Below are positions 22,596-29,753 of a DNA stretch of 29,832 nucleotides, one piece after another. Position 1 is the first letter of the stretch. Every line of letters begins with the position of its first letter. The translations under genes and the position numbers were made by a program. The notes under the pieces are model-generated. The model did not search any database. It was not told the origin of the DNA and was given only the letters and a program-made list of their open reading frames with translations. This DNA comes from a virus. The stretch is taken from IMG/VR virus record IMGVR_UViG_3300012012_001993, positions 1 through 29,832 of that record. One strand, written 5' to 3'.

Positions 22596-24129
22596 GTTTA
22601 ATACACCAGATACAAGAGTAGAAGTTTACGATAAAATGACAGCCGATGTTTCTATTGAAACTAATGGTGAAGCGTTAAAGCAAGATGGCATTAAGTCATT
22701 TTTAGGAGCTTTATCAACTAGACTTTATGATGTTTATAGAAAAAGATTAAAGATTAACAAGCAAACATTTATAAAAACCTGCGATGATGAATACCTTTAT
22801 TATCACGGCGAACCATATGGAATAACATTAAATCCACCAACTGCGTCAGAAGGTAGCGTTGTTTTTGGAGGAACTAACGGGGCTTTGATTCCAACAAATA
22901 CTCAAGTTAAATCTGCTGATGGATTAGTTTTTGCAACTCAATCAGATGCAACAATTGCACTTCAACAAGTAAATCCAACTTCTATTAGTAGAACTGGTGA
23001 TTTGGTTACTGTCGCATTTAGCTCCAATATTAATCTAGCAAGTGGTTTTACAATTGATTCAATCACTGGCGCAGTTCCTGATGATTTTAATATTACCAAT
23101 CAAGTAATAACCGTTATTTCGCCAACCTCATTTACATACACAAAAGCGGGAACAGCTGGCTCCGCCACTGGAACTATTGTAGTCCAATGGAAAAGTATTT
23201 TAGCTACAGTTAAATCCTCAGGATTTGGTTTAAATGCCAATAAGAATCACGGGACATTATTAAAATTAAATACAGCGGTAGTCGATATTAACTCTAACTG
23301 TTTTGTAAGTTATGACGGGTTAACAAATGGAACTGATGTCGAAGATTTCGTATCTTATAGACAAAGAATTAACGATAGAATGGAAAACCCAATATCCACT
23401 TTTAATAACGCTTTCTTAGAAAGTGAATGTAAAAAGATTAGCGGAATTACTAGAGTTCAAATATTTAATCCAACATCAACTACAGCAAGCCTAAGCATAT
23501 CTTCTTTAGTAAGATATGATAATGTCGCTATTGCCACATCTAACAATCATGGTTTAGCTGACAATTCAACTGTTTTAGTGCTTGGGGCTGTTCAAACTGC
23601 TTATAACGGCACGAGAAAAATAATTGTTTTAGATGCAAATAGATTTGCTTTTAAAGTTGATGGAACTCCTACTACACCAGCAACTGGAACGATTACGGCT
23701 TCTTATTCTTATGTTCAACCCGGTCAAGTTAGAATTGGAGTTTTAAGAGATAACGACCCAAGTATAATTCCTTCTTCAACTGAAATAAACAAAGTTAAAG
23801 ACAGATTGATTCTGAGTTTAATTTCCAACATGGACGAAACTGATATGATTTTGTTTTCTCCAATAGCAGTTCCACAAAATTTTACTTTCTCTTATTTATA
23901 TCCAAACACAACAGCGATGAAAGACGCTATTACAAAATCTTTGGATAGTTATTTTAGAAGTAAGAATAAAATTGGCGTTAATGATAAAATTACCGCATTT
24001 AAAGCTATAATTGGAAATACTTTTGATTCAACTGGAAGAAAACCCGAATTTACTTTATCTTTCCCAACGGCGGATAATTTAATTGGATTAAATGAAATAT
24101 CAACATTAGGAACAATTACTTATCCATGA
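22588..24129 (+). CDS. Baseplate wedge protein, Mu gp47/gpJ-like, with two inserts
   Basis: The 513-aa product is the main baseplate wedge. Core signatures are 'GTNGALIPTNTQVKSADGLVFATQSDA' split around residues 95-121 and 'NGTDVEDFVSYRQRINDRM' (247-265), the classic 'GtD.Es.e.yR.Rl...' of gpJ. Two beta-rich modules interrupt the core: ~128-201 ('LVTVAFSSNINL', 'SFTYTKAGTAGSATGTI') and ~298-376 ('ATSNNHGLADNSTVLVLGAV', 'TAYNGTRKI', 'RFAFKVDGTPTTPATGTI'). These explain its excess length over Mu gp47. Similar modules lie in the tail terminator gene at 11033. It overlaps gp46 by 8 nt and the next gene by 4 nt. Confidence 0.9.
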   Translation: MAEFNTPDTRVEVYDKMTADVSIETNGEALKQDGIKSFLGALSTRLYDVYRKRLKINKQTFIKTCDDEYLYYHGEPYGITLNPPTASEGSVVFGGTNGALIPTNTQVKSADGLVFATQSDATIALQQVNPTSISRTGDLVTVAFSSNINLASGFTIDSITGAVPDDFNITNQVITVISPTSFTYTKAGTAGSATGTIVVQWKSILATVKSSGFGLNANKNHGTLLKLNTAVVDINSNCFVSYDGLTNGTDVEDFVSYRQRINDRMENPISTFNNAFLESECKKISGITRVQIFNPTSTTASLSISSLVRYDNVAIATSNNHGLADNSTVLVLGAVQTAYNGTRKIIVLDANRFAFKVDGTPTTPATGTITASYSYVQPGQVRIGVLRDNDPSIIPSSTEINKVKDRLILSLISNMDETDMILFSPIAVPQNFTFSYLYPNTTAMKDAITKSLDSYFRSKNKIGVNDKITAFKAIIGNTFDSTGRKPEFTLSFPTADNLIGLNEISTLGTITYP

Positions 24130-24731
24130 TCGAGTTTAAAATAGAAACAATACAGACTCATACACAAATTACCTCATCGTATCTTCCTAATTCTCGTTTG
24201 TTTTTTGCTAAAAATTATCAAGATAGCGATTTATATAAACTTTTAAAAGGAATATCTAAAAGCTTTAAAGATATTGATGATTTATTTACTAAAGATTTTA
24301 AAAACCTAAACATCTTAGATTGTGATGATGAAGAGTTTTTGTCATTGTGGGAATCTAGCGTAGGCATACCAGATAATATCTTTAAGAAAACCACTGAATT
24401 AACTTTTGAAGAAAGAAGAAACCAAGTCTTAACAAAATTAAGAAGTTTAGGAGTTCTTACAATCGAAGATATGAGAGCTTTAGCTAATTTACTTGGTTTA
24501 AATGTAACTATACAAAAAGGTTTAAATGCTATTTATCCGCCTTATACACCACCATTTATTCCTCTTAGTGAAGATGGTGTTAGGTTTGTGTTAATGATAA
24601 AATCAAATGACTTTGATGCTTCAGCTTATCCACCTTATACACCGCCGTTTATTCCTAAAGGAACGAATGATTTATTAATAAATTTATTTGAGGCTGTTAA
24701 GCCAGCAAATGTAAAACTAATTTTTACTTAA
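24126..24731 (+). CDS. Baseplate protein, Mu gp48-like (gpI/DUF2313 type)
   Basis: This 201-aa protein is the tail-tip component that follows gpJ and attaches fibres. The pattern is 'TSSYLPNSRLFFAKNYQDSD' (family 'llP.g.......gs'), 'NILDCDDEEFLSLWESSVGI' (family '..DP..a.e.LpdWE...GLp'), then 'EERRNQVLTKLRSLGVLTIE' (family 'eRR..v...l.a.Gg.T...'). The C-terminal third holds a duplicated Pro/Tyr-rich loop, YPPYTPPFIP, at about residues 137-146 and 168-177, with synonymous differences at DNA level (around 24533 and 24627). The gene overlaps gpJ by 4 nt and is followed by the fibre gene after 1 nt. Confidence 0.85.
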   Translation: MIEFKIETIQTHTQITSSYLPNSRLFFAKNYQDSDLYKLLKGISKSFKDIDDLFTKDFKNLNILDCDDEEFLSLWESSVGIPDNIFKKTTELTFEERRNQVLTKLRSLGVLTIEDMRALANLLGLNVTIQKGLNAIYPPYTPPFIPLSEDGVRFVLMIKSNDFDASAYPPYTPPFIPKGTNDLLINLFEAVKPANVKLIFT

Positions 24732-24732
24732 T

Positions 24733-25926
24733 ATGACTACAAAAACAACAGGCTCGTTTAATAATGGTACAACCCCTCCGGTAGATGCTCAGTATTTAAA
24801 TATCCTAAGAGATGAAATGAATACTCTTTCTGTAATTGACGGAACAACGCTTGATACCACTGGGACTGTTAATTCCCAACAAGCTCAAGCTGTTAAAGCT
24901 TATGTTTCTCAAGCTGGTATTTTATGCACAGATAGCGGAAGTTCTGCAAACTCTTATATTCTTACAGCTTCTTCGCCTTTTACAAATCCACCGCTTAAAA
25001 CTGGAACAAGAGTAAGATTTAAAACCGCAAATTCAAATACAGGTTCTTCGACTATTACTCCTTTTGGTGGCTCTGCTATAACTTGTAAAAAATCAGATGG
25101 CTCTACAGCCTTAACCACTGGCGATATTCCAGCAAATACAGAAGTTGAGTTTGTTTATAACGGCACTAACTTCGTGCAAAGTATTGGTAGAACTCCAGCC
25201 ACCACCACAACTCAAGGCATAGCATTTTTATCGAATCCAATCACAATATCTAACAATGCCACCGATGCAAATAATGACATTGATTTTAGTGCGGGAAATG
25301 GCGTTTTAGATGACGGTTCGGGTCAAGTTCTATTATCATCAACTCTTGTTAAAAGGCTTGATGCTTCATGGGTTGCGGGAACTAATCAAGGCGGTTTATT
25401 CAGCGGAACTAAAGCAATCAACACTTGGTATTATCTTTTTGCAATTGTAAACACTACAACAGGGGCAACAGATGCAGGCTTTGATACCAGCGTTTCGGGA
25501 GCAAATGTTCCAAGTGGCTGGAAAATAAGTAAAATACTCCATGCGATTAGAACCGATGGTAGCGGAAATATATTAAATGGAACTTTTTTAAAAGACGGTT
25601 GGTTTTATTTTAATACTAGTCAAAGTGAATACACCACGACCTCTACAGTTGCCACTAATATTACACTTTCATACACGCCAGCAATTAGCTCGCTTGGTCA
25701 TGTATCAACTAATTCAGTAAATAGCGGAGCAACAGGAGTCCGTCAAACTTTTATTGGTTTATTGTCAACTAATTTAATAATTGGTGGCGGAGTAACTTAC
25801 GGAGATACTTACGCTTGCCGAGAAAATGGACAAATGCCAATTCCTGCAAATAGAAGTGTTTATGTTCAAACAGCAGGGACTGGAACTAGCACAATAAGAA
25901 CTCACGGATTTAAACCTTTAATTTAA
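24733..25926 (+). CDS. Tail fibre protein
   Basis: The 397-aa product probably recognises the host surface. The N-terminal ~60 residues ('FNNGTTPPVDAQYLNILRDE') resemble fibre N-termini that attach to the baseplate. From ~170 there is a widespread fibre module: 'FSAGNGVLDDGSGQVLLSST', 'KRLDASWVAGTNQGGLFSG' and 'INTWYYLFAIVNTTTGATDA', then 'PSGWKISKILHAIRTDGSGN'. The final ~100 residues are Thr/Gly/Ser-rich beta sequence, probably the receptor-binding head. The position after gp48 and before a DUF4376-like assembly factor supports the role. It is short for a fibre and has no collagen-like repeats, so it may be a receptor-binding tip. Receptor unknown. Confidence 0.82.
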   Translation: MTTKTTGSFNNGTTPPVDAQYLNILRDEMNTLSVIDGTTLDTTGTVNSQQAQAVKAYVSQAGILCTDSGSSANSYILTASSPFTNPPLKTGTRVRFKTANSNTGSSTITPFGGSAITCKKSDGSTALTTGDIPANTEVEFVYNGTNFVQSIGRTPATTTTQGIAFLSNPITISNNATDANNDIDFSAGNGVLDDGSGQVLLSSTLVKRLDASWVAGTNQGGLFSGTKAINTWYYLFAIVNTTTGATDAGFDTSVSGANVPSGWKISKILHAIRTDGSGNILNGTFLKDGWFYFNTSQSEYTTTSTVATNITLSYTPAISSLGHVSTNSVNSGATGVRQTFIGLLSTNLIIGGGVTYGDTYACRENGQMPIPANRSVYVQTAGTGTSTIRTHGFKPLI

Positions 25927-25933
25927 ATATTTT

Positions 25934-26554
25934 ATGATTTTACAAAAAAACACAAAAAATGATGTATTCGAGTCATCTACTCTCCAACCAGATTGCGTTG
26001 CTTTAAATGAGGTGGAAATTAAGGAATATCTTTTAACTCAAGCCAAAACACAAAAAATAAATGAGTTAAAAGTTAATTTTGATGTCGCTTCAAAAAGACC
26101 TTATCCCCTAAAAGATGTTAAGCAAATTGATAAAGTTGGCAATGTTATCAAAACAATTGATGCTTATTATAATATTGCTGATGCTAGTTCTTTAACTGAT
26201 TCTGCAAATATTATTTTTGCGGGAACCTTTATGAAAATGCAAGGTTTCTTAAAAGTTTTGTGTGCAAGTCTTAAAATAGATTATAATACTATTTTAACGC
26301 AAGTTAATGGTCTTTCTGATAATCCAGCAACTGAAAAGGTGGCAAATATACCTTATACAACTAAAGATAAGGATGGAAACGAAGTTAGAATCCTTTTAAG
26401 CTTTGCAAAAATACAAGAAATATTTGCGCATATTTTTACTAGAGTAGCTAATGCTGGCAATTCTTTTAACATTATAGAAGAGCAGATTAAAAAAGCTTCG
26501 ACTGTTGAAGAGCTTGAGGCTGTTGACATAGATATTAATAAACTTCTAAAATAA
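25934..26554 (+). CDS. Putative tail fibre assembly/accessory protein (DUF4376-like)
   Basis: The 206-aa product is mainly helical. It begins with a short strand region, then 'IKEYLLTQAKTQKINELKVN', a pattern typical of fibre assembly proteins where a helix 'A...Kr.eI...' follows the N-terminal part. The ending 'AHIFTRVANAGNSFNIIEEQ' then 'IKKASTVEELEAVDIDI' resembles the DUF4376 ending '...h...I....T.eEL.a.di'. The position straight after the fibre is where such chaperones lie. The middle has an unusual 'FAGTFMKMQGFLKVLCASLK' segment that I cannot place. The assignment is tentative; it could instead be a structural accessory of the fibre. Confidence 0.55.
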   Translation: MILQKNTKNDVFESSTLQPDCVALNEVEIKEYLLTQAKTQKINELKVNFDVASKRPYPLKDVKQIDKVGNVIKTIDAYYNIADASSLTDSANIIFAGTFMKMQGFLKVLCASLKIDYNTILTQVNGLSDNPATEKVANIPYTTKDKDGNEVRILLSFAKIQEIFAHIFTRVANAGNSFNIIEEQIKKASTVEELEAVDIDINKLLK

Positions 26555-26560
26555 AAAAAT

Positions 26561-26962
26561 ATGCAATCAGGATTTGAATTTATAGACGAAGCCGTTTATA
26601 CGCCAAAAAAAGATAAAAAAGATAAAATCGTTCTAAAAGAAGATTTAAGATTTTATATCAATTTTGCGGGTCAAAGACTTTCTGAGCCTTATGTAATACC
26701 AGCAGGCTTTGAGTCTAACGGCTTTTCAATTCCGTTTATATTTAAGCCTTTTGTCAGCAACTTCGATGTTGGAGTTGAAAATGCTATTGCTCACGATTTC
26801 TTATATTCTGAGTTAAAGCCTTATGAAATGTTTCGTAGAGATGCCGATATGGCGTTTTACAACGGCTTACGCAATAGCTCGCTAGAAGTGTGGAAATCAA
26901 AACTATTTTACTGTGCGGTTATAATCGCTGGTGGTAAGCATTGGAGAAAAAAGAAATGTTAG
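26561..26962 (+). CDS. DUF1353 family phage protein
   Basis: The 133-aa product fits DUF1353, a family common in phage lysis and tail-end regions with no established function that I know. Visible matches are 'YVIPAGFESNGFSIPFIFKP' (family 'i.VPaGF.tDgASvP..lw'), 'AIAHDFLYSE' (family 'aAilHDyLY'), 'RRDADMAFYNGLR' (family 'R..aD..F..aM') and 'FYCAVIIAGGKHW' (family 'Y.aVr.fG...w'). The conserved HD pair and downstream Asp suggest a metal or catalytic site. It is the first gene of the lysis-type block and overlaps the next start region. A role in lysis is suggested only by context. Confidence 0.78.
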   Translation: MQSGFEFIDEAVYTPKKDKKDKIVLKEDLRFYINFAGQRLSEPYVIPAGFESNGFSIPFIFKPFVSNFDVGVENAIAHDFLYSELKPYEMFRRDADMAFYNGLRNSSLEVWKSKLFYCAVIIAGGKHWRKKKC

Positions 26963-27192
26963 ATTTTATTACTATATTTAACTTAATGAAGCAAGCACCT
27001 GAATTTTCAATGTTGTTTGTTGTTTTTTTTATTTATTTAGCCGTCCAGTATATAAAAAACCTTTTCAAACTAAGAGATTATCAAAACAAAGACACCATGG
27101 GCATTTTTGTTAAAAACGAAATTAATGCATCGGAAGTAAGATTAAAAGAATATATTGACCAAAAATTTAAAGCTTTAAAAAATGGATTTTAG
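26956..27192 (+). CDS. Small membrane protein, one TM helix (holin candidate)
   Basis: From the ATG at 26956 this is 78 aa: a short N-terminus, a hydrophobic helix around residues 17-36 ('MLFVVFFIYLAVQYIKNLF'), then a charged helical C-terminus ('ASEVRLKEYIDQKFKALKNG'). I prefer 26956 over the TTG at 26941 because GGAG (26943-26946) lies 9 nt before this ATG. Topology is N-out or N-in with a cytoplasmic or periplasmic coiled tail. Three small membrane proteins follow each other here, so one is probably the holin. No family is recognised. It overlaps the next gene by 11 nt. Confidence 0.65.
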   Translation: MLDFITIFNLMKQAPEFSMLFVVFFIYLAVQYIKNLFKLRDYQNKDTMGIFVKNEINASEVRLKEYIDQKFKALKNGF

Positions 27193-27559
27193 ATTTTTAG
27201 AAGTACTAAAAGAAATAATTAATGATACCCTTTATGCAAGTATTGCCAAGCTTGCCATCGTTTTTTATGTGGGCAAAAAGTTTATTCAATTTTTAATTAC
27301 TGGTTTTAATTATGCGTATAAAGAAAAAGAAAAGCAAAAAGAATATATTGAATTAAAAAAAGATGTTGTCGATTTAAAAAAAGACAATGTTGAAAATAAA
27401 GAAAGAGATTTAAAAACTCACGAAATATTAAAAGAATTACAAGGCGATGTTAATGCTTACAAAAAGCGAACTCACAAAATAGAAACCGAAAATATTGCAT
27501 TGACAAAAACCCTAGAGCGAAACACCGATTTATTTGAAAAAATTAACAATAAATTATGA
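27182..27559 (+). CDS. Membrane-anchored coiled-coil protein, 125 aa
   Basis: An N-terminal hydrophobic helix (about residues 19-42, 'SIAKLAIVFYVGKKFIQFLI') is followed by ~80 residues of Lys/Glu-rich heptads ('EYIELKKDVVDLKKDNVENK') ending in 'TDLFEKINNKL'. That layout is like an inner-membrane spanin or a phage membrane-tethered regulator. Since a clearer spanin pair follows at 27776-28202, I regard it as an accessory lysis or holin-regulating protein. It overlaps the upstream gene by 11 nt and the next by 4 nt, so the genes are one transcript. Function unknown. Confidence 0.65.
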   Translation: MDFRFLEVLKEIINDTLYASIAKLAIVFYVGKKFIQFLITGFNYAYKEKEKQKEYIELKKDVVDLKKDNVENKERDLKTHEILKELQGDVNAYKKRTHKIETENIALTKTLERNTDLFEKINNKL

Positions 27560-27774
27560 AAGAAAAACAATTACTCACAAAAGAGACAGGAGCTAAAATC
27601 TACTCCATCATTTATCTAATTGCTTTTTTATTCTATTTAATTTTTATTGGAATCGACATTTTTACACCATTAGAAGATAAAACATTTGACTTGTTAGGAA
27701 AGTTCTTGTTTTATGCTGGCGGTGGTTTCTTTGCAATTATAGGCTTAGGAAACATAACTTTATTTAAAAAGTAA
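27556..27774 (+). CDS. Two-TM membrane protein, probable holin
   Basis: This 72-aa protein has two strongly hydrophobic helices, about residues 15-36 ('IYSIIYLIAFLFYLIFIGI') and 46-68 ('LLGKFLFYAGGGFFAIIGLG'), joined by a short acidic loop (TPLEDKTFD) and flanked by basic ends (MKEKQLLTK and LFKK). Size and topology fit class II holins, which place both termini in the cytoplasm and permeabilise the inner membrane at a set time. It has no diagnostic sequence motif, as is usual for holins. It sits directly before the spanins. The GGG in helix two could allow close helix packing in oligomers. Best holin candidate of the three small membrane proteins. Confidence 0.6.
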   Translation: MKEKQLLTKETGAKIYSIIYLIAFLFYLIFIGIDIFTPLEDKTFDLLGKFLFYAGGGFFAIIGLGNITLFKK

Positions 27775-27775
27775 A

Positions 27776-28042
27776 ATGATTAACTTTATTATAACTTACG
27801 CATTAAAATCTAAAAATTTTGTTTTTGGATTATTTGGAGTAATTATTTTTTTTATTCTTGTTTGTTTTGTTGATAATTATTTCGAGGCTCAAGATAAAAT
27901 TGAAGAATATAAAAGAATCGAAGCTATTATTAAAAATCAGAATGAAAACACAAAAGAAAATGTTCAAATTATTAAAAAACGCACTAATAATCTTAATATT
28001 GATGACCGCAAGCGGTTGCTCGAAAAGATGTTTAGTGAGTAA
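27776..28042 (+). CDS. Inner-membrane spanin subunit (Rz-like)
   Basis: The 88-aa product has one N-terminal membrane helix (about residues 13-33, 'FVFGLFGVIIFFILVCFVDN') and a periplasmic coiled-coil-like domain ('FEAQDKIEEYKRIEAIIKNQ' onward) ending 'RLLEKMFSE'. This is the topology of i-spanins, which link to an outer-membrane lipoprotein and fuse the two membranes in the last step of lysis of Gram-negative hosts. The decisive support is the lipoprotein frame that starts inside it at 27960, overlapping by 83 nt in another frame, as with lambda Rz/Rz1. It is shorter than lambda Rz. The stop of the holin candidate is one base upstream. Confidence 0.78.
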   Translation: MINFIITYALKSKNFVFGLFGVIIFFILVCFVDNYFEAQDKIEEYKRIEAIIKNQNENTKENVQIIKKRTNNLNIDDRKRLLEKMFSE

Positions 28043-28202
28043 TAACTATTGCGAAAATTTACCAGTTTTTAATAAAAAAGATTTTGAATCAGTGATTAAT
28101 AATAACAATGTTTTTAACGCACTAGTTCAAATAAAATCAATTAAAGAATGCGGTTGTATTGACCCATCTTTACAATTACAATGTTTTGAGAGGTTTAAAT
28201 AA
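27960..28202 (+). CDS. Outer-membrane spanin lipoprotein (Rz1-like)
   Basis: From the ATG at 27960 this 80-aa protein has a classic lipoprotein signal: basic start MFKLLKN, hydrophobic core ALIILILM, and lipobox TASGC with lipidated Cys19. The mature 62 residues carry five further cysteines and no proline-rich segment, so it is not a close Rz1 relative. I chose this ATG over one at 27858 because it gives a normal signal peptide; the longer frame would put 34 basic residues before it. The start lies within the i-spanin gene in a different frame, and the end overlaps the next ATG by one base. The mature part differs from known o-spanins, so a different lipoprotein role cannot be excluded. Confidence 0.78.
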   Translation: MFKLLKNALIILILMTASGCSKRCLVSNNYCENLPVFNKKDFESVINNNNVFNALVQIKSIKECGCIDPSLQLQCFERFK

Positions 28203-28804
28203 TGTTTGGTTTTTTTGAAAAAAAAGAAGTGCCTCAAGCACCAGCAATTAAAAAATTAATTTTAAAAAGATACTATTGCAACAACGGCAATTATTCTGAA
28301 ATAAAGAAAGATGGTAAAACTTTTAAATACGGCACAACAATTGGGGCTGTAATCGACCCAGCAAAACCAAACTATCCTCCATTATTTTACACTATAGAAC
28401 CCGCTAAACTTTACGCAGGAAAAGAAAATAATTCAGATAATACACAAACCATTAAAAATGAATCTAGTTGCATTTTAACTGGTAAATATCCTTGCACAAT
28501 GACATTTTCAAATAGATTTAAAAAACAATTATATCTTGTCAAAAATACGCCTGAGCGTAGGGGTGTAAGAATACATAGCGGAAACTCAATTGATAATTCT
28601 CAAGGTTGTATCTTACCATGTACAACATTAATTAACAATTTTTCAAACGCTGGAATTGTTTATGATTATTACGGCAGTCAATCAGTAAAGGCTTTAGAAA
28701 AATTATATATTGAAATAACTGGAGAAAAAGATTTTATCCTAGAAATTGATGATGAGAATCAAGAAGAGAATCTTAAATTAATAACAAAATATAAAGCATA
28801 CTAA
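28202..28804 (+). CDS. DUF5675-like protein, YkuD-type HxxxC signature
   Basis: The 200-aa product resembles the DUF5675 family from phages. Its core is 'LVKNTPERRGVRIHSGNSID' followed by 'NSQGCILP', with His125 and Cys136. This recalls the active site of YkuD L,D-transpeptidases (His, then S-x-G-C), which use a catalytic Cys on peptidoglycan cross-links. The N-terminal ~65 residues contain 'LKRYYCNNGNYSEI' and 'TIGAVIDPAKPNYPPLFYTI', matching the usual 'G.l.....f.yTlE' start of DUF5675. No signal peptide is seen. It lies after the spanins, in the place where an endolysin could be, and no lysozyme, amidase or peptidase of usual type is in the window. A peptidoglycan role is inference. GAGAGG lies 8 nt before the ATG. 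Confidence 0.7.
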   Translation: MFGFFEKKEVPQAPAIKKLILKRYYCNNGNYSEIKKDGKTFKYGTTIGAVIDPAKPNYPPLFYTIEPAKLYAGKENNSDNTQTIKNESSCILTGKYPCTMTFSNRFKKQLYLVKNTPERRGVRIHSGNSIDNSQGCILPCTTLINNFSNAGIVYDYYGSQSVKALEKLYIEITGEKDFILEIDDENQEENLKLITKYKAY

Positions 28805-28805
28805 T

Positions 28806-29336
28806 ATGATAATTTTTCTAATATTATTCCTACTAGCCTCACCAGCTCAAGCAGAATATTTAAGAGCTGATTATGGCTCATGGATTGATTCTGATAATGA
28901 TTGCCAAAATACAAGGCAAGAGATTTTAATTAGAGAAAGTATAATAATTCCGACGCTCAATGAGAAAGGTTGCAAAGTAATTTCTGGCTTGTGGGAAGAT
29001 AAATATTCAGGTAAATTTTTCACTAATCCTAAAGATTTAGATATTGACCATTTTGTGCCTTTGGCAGAAGTAGATAGGAGCGGTGGTAGTAAGTGGACAA
29101 AAGAAAAAAAAATTGCTTATGCGAACGATTTAACAAACCAAGAGACTCTAATTGCAGTAAGTGCTAGTCAAAATCGAGCAAAAGGAGATAAAGACATTTC
29201 CGATTGGCTACCCGAAAATAAAAATTATCATTGTAATTATGTTGCAAGATGGATTATAGTCAAACAAACTTGGAATTTGACGATTGATGAAAAAGAACAA
29301 TCGGCAATCGATAAAATTTTAAAGAAATGTTATTAA
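28806..29336 (+). CDS. Exported HNH endonuclease (DUF1524/GmrSD C-terminal type)
   Basis: The 176-aa product starts with a Sec signal peptide: hydrophobic MIIFLILFLLASP, then AQA before a likely cut after residue 16. The mature protein carries the nuclease core: 'GSWIDSDNDCQNTRQEIL', 'LDIDHFVPLAEVDRSGGSKW' with the DH pair (Asp81-His82), 'YANDLTNQETLIAVSASQNR' and 'KGDKDISDWLP', as in secreted HNH/DUF1524 nucleases. The mature protein has four Cys (33, 56, 143, 175), consistent with disulfides outside the cytoplasm. It is the last gene of the lysis block. It may degrade DNA in the periplasm or medium around lysis, or block incoming DNA of rival phages. Its substrate cannot be read from sequence. 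Confidence 0.85.
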   Translation: MIIFLILFLLASPAQAEYLRADYGSWIDSDNDCQNTRQEILIRESIIIPTLNEKGCKVISGLWEDKYSGKFFTNPKDLDIDHFVPLAEVDRSGGSKWTKEKKIAYANDLTNQETLIAVSASQNRAKGDKDISDWLPENKNYHCNYVARWIIVKQTWNLTIDEKEQSAIDKILKKCY

Positions 29337-29428
29337 TTTACTTAAAGATAAATAAAAGAAAGAATTAAAGATAAAATCCCTTCCGAACCTACAAAACAAA
29401 GGCGAAAGTTTTTTCTATTTAAATTTAG

Positions 29429-29455
29429 TAAATTATCTGTAAATTATCTGTAAAT
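29429..29455 (+). repeat. Tandem 11-bp repeat TAAATTATCTG
   Basis: Two exact copies of TAAATTATCTG (29429-29439 and 29440-29450) plus a half copy TAAAT (29451-29455). An 11-bp period puts each copy on nearly the same helix face, as in iterons or operator arrays. Confidence 0.85.
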
Positions 29456-29524
29456 ACCCTCTTAACCCCCTTAAACACTGAATCCAAAAAAATCGGATTT
29501 ATTTCAACTAAATAGAACTTAATT

Positions 29525-29588
29525 TTATTTGATGGTTATTTGATAAAATTGACCTGAAGCATTGATAATACTAGATTCTTTATTTGAT
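29525..29588 (+). repeat. Three TTATTTGAT boxes in 11-bp phase
   Basis: TTATTTGAT occurs at 29525-29533, 29536-29544 and 29580-29588. Start-to-start distances are 11 and 44 nt, both multiples of 11. The spacing suggests binding sites for one protein on the same face of the helix. Confidence 0.75.
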
Positions 29589-29695
29589 TGTGAAATCGAA
29601 ATTAGAGAATAAAAAGAGTAAAATAGACATAACAAAAGAGTAAAAACCCCCTTGAAGCCTACAAAATAGCGTGTTTAAAATTTACGGATTATTTT

Positions 29696-29738
29696 GCCCC
29701 CACTTGAAAACTTACCAAAGCGATGATGGTATGGGGGC
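29696..29738 (+). repeat. GC-rich hairpin with bulge
   Basis: GCCCCCA (29696-29702) pairs with TGGGGGC (29732-29738). Directly stacked is TACC (29713-29716) with GGTA (29728-29731), leaving a 10-nt bulge (29703-29712) and an 11-nt loop. Neither strand has a T-run after it, so it is not a typical terminator; a structured RNA or packaging element is possible. Confidence 0.6.
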
Positions 29739-29753
29739 TTGCTCGTTCCAGAG

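Noticed and set aside
27858-27959. Longer o-spanin start at 27858
   Set aside because: It would place 34 basic residues before a normal lipoprotein signal peptide; the ATG at 27960 gives a correct signal.
29549-29577. Rightward promoter TTGACC-N17-TAGATT in the right end
   Set aside because: Only 4 of 6 in the -10, in very AT-rich DNA, and no gene downstream within the window to support it.
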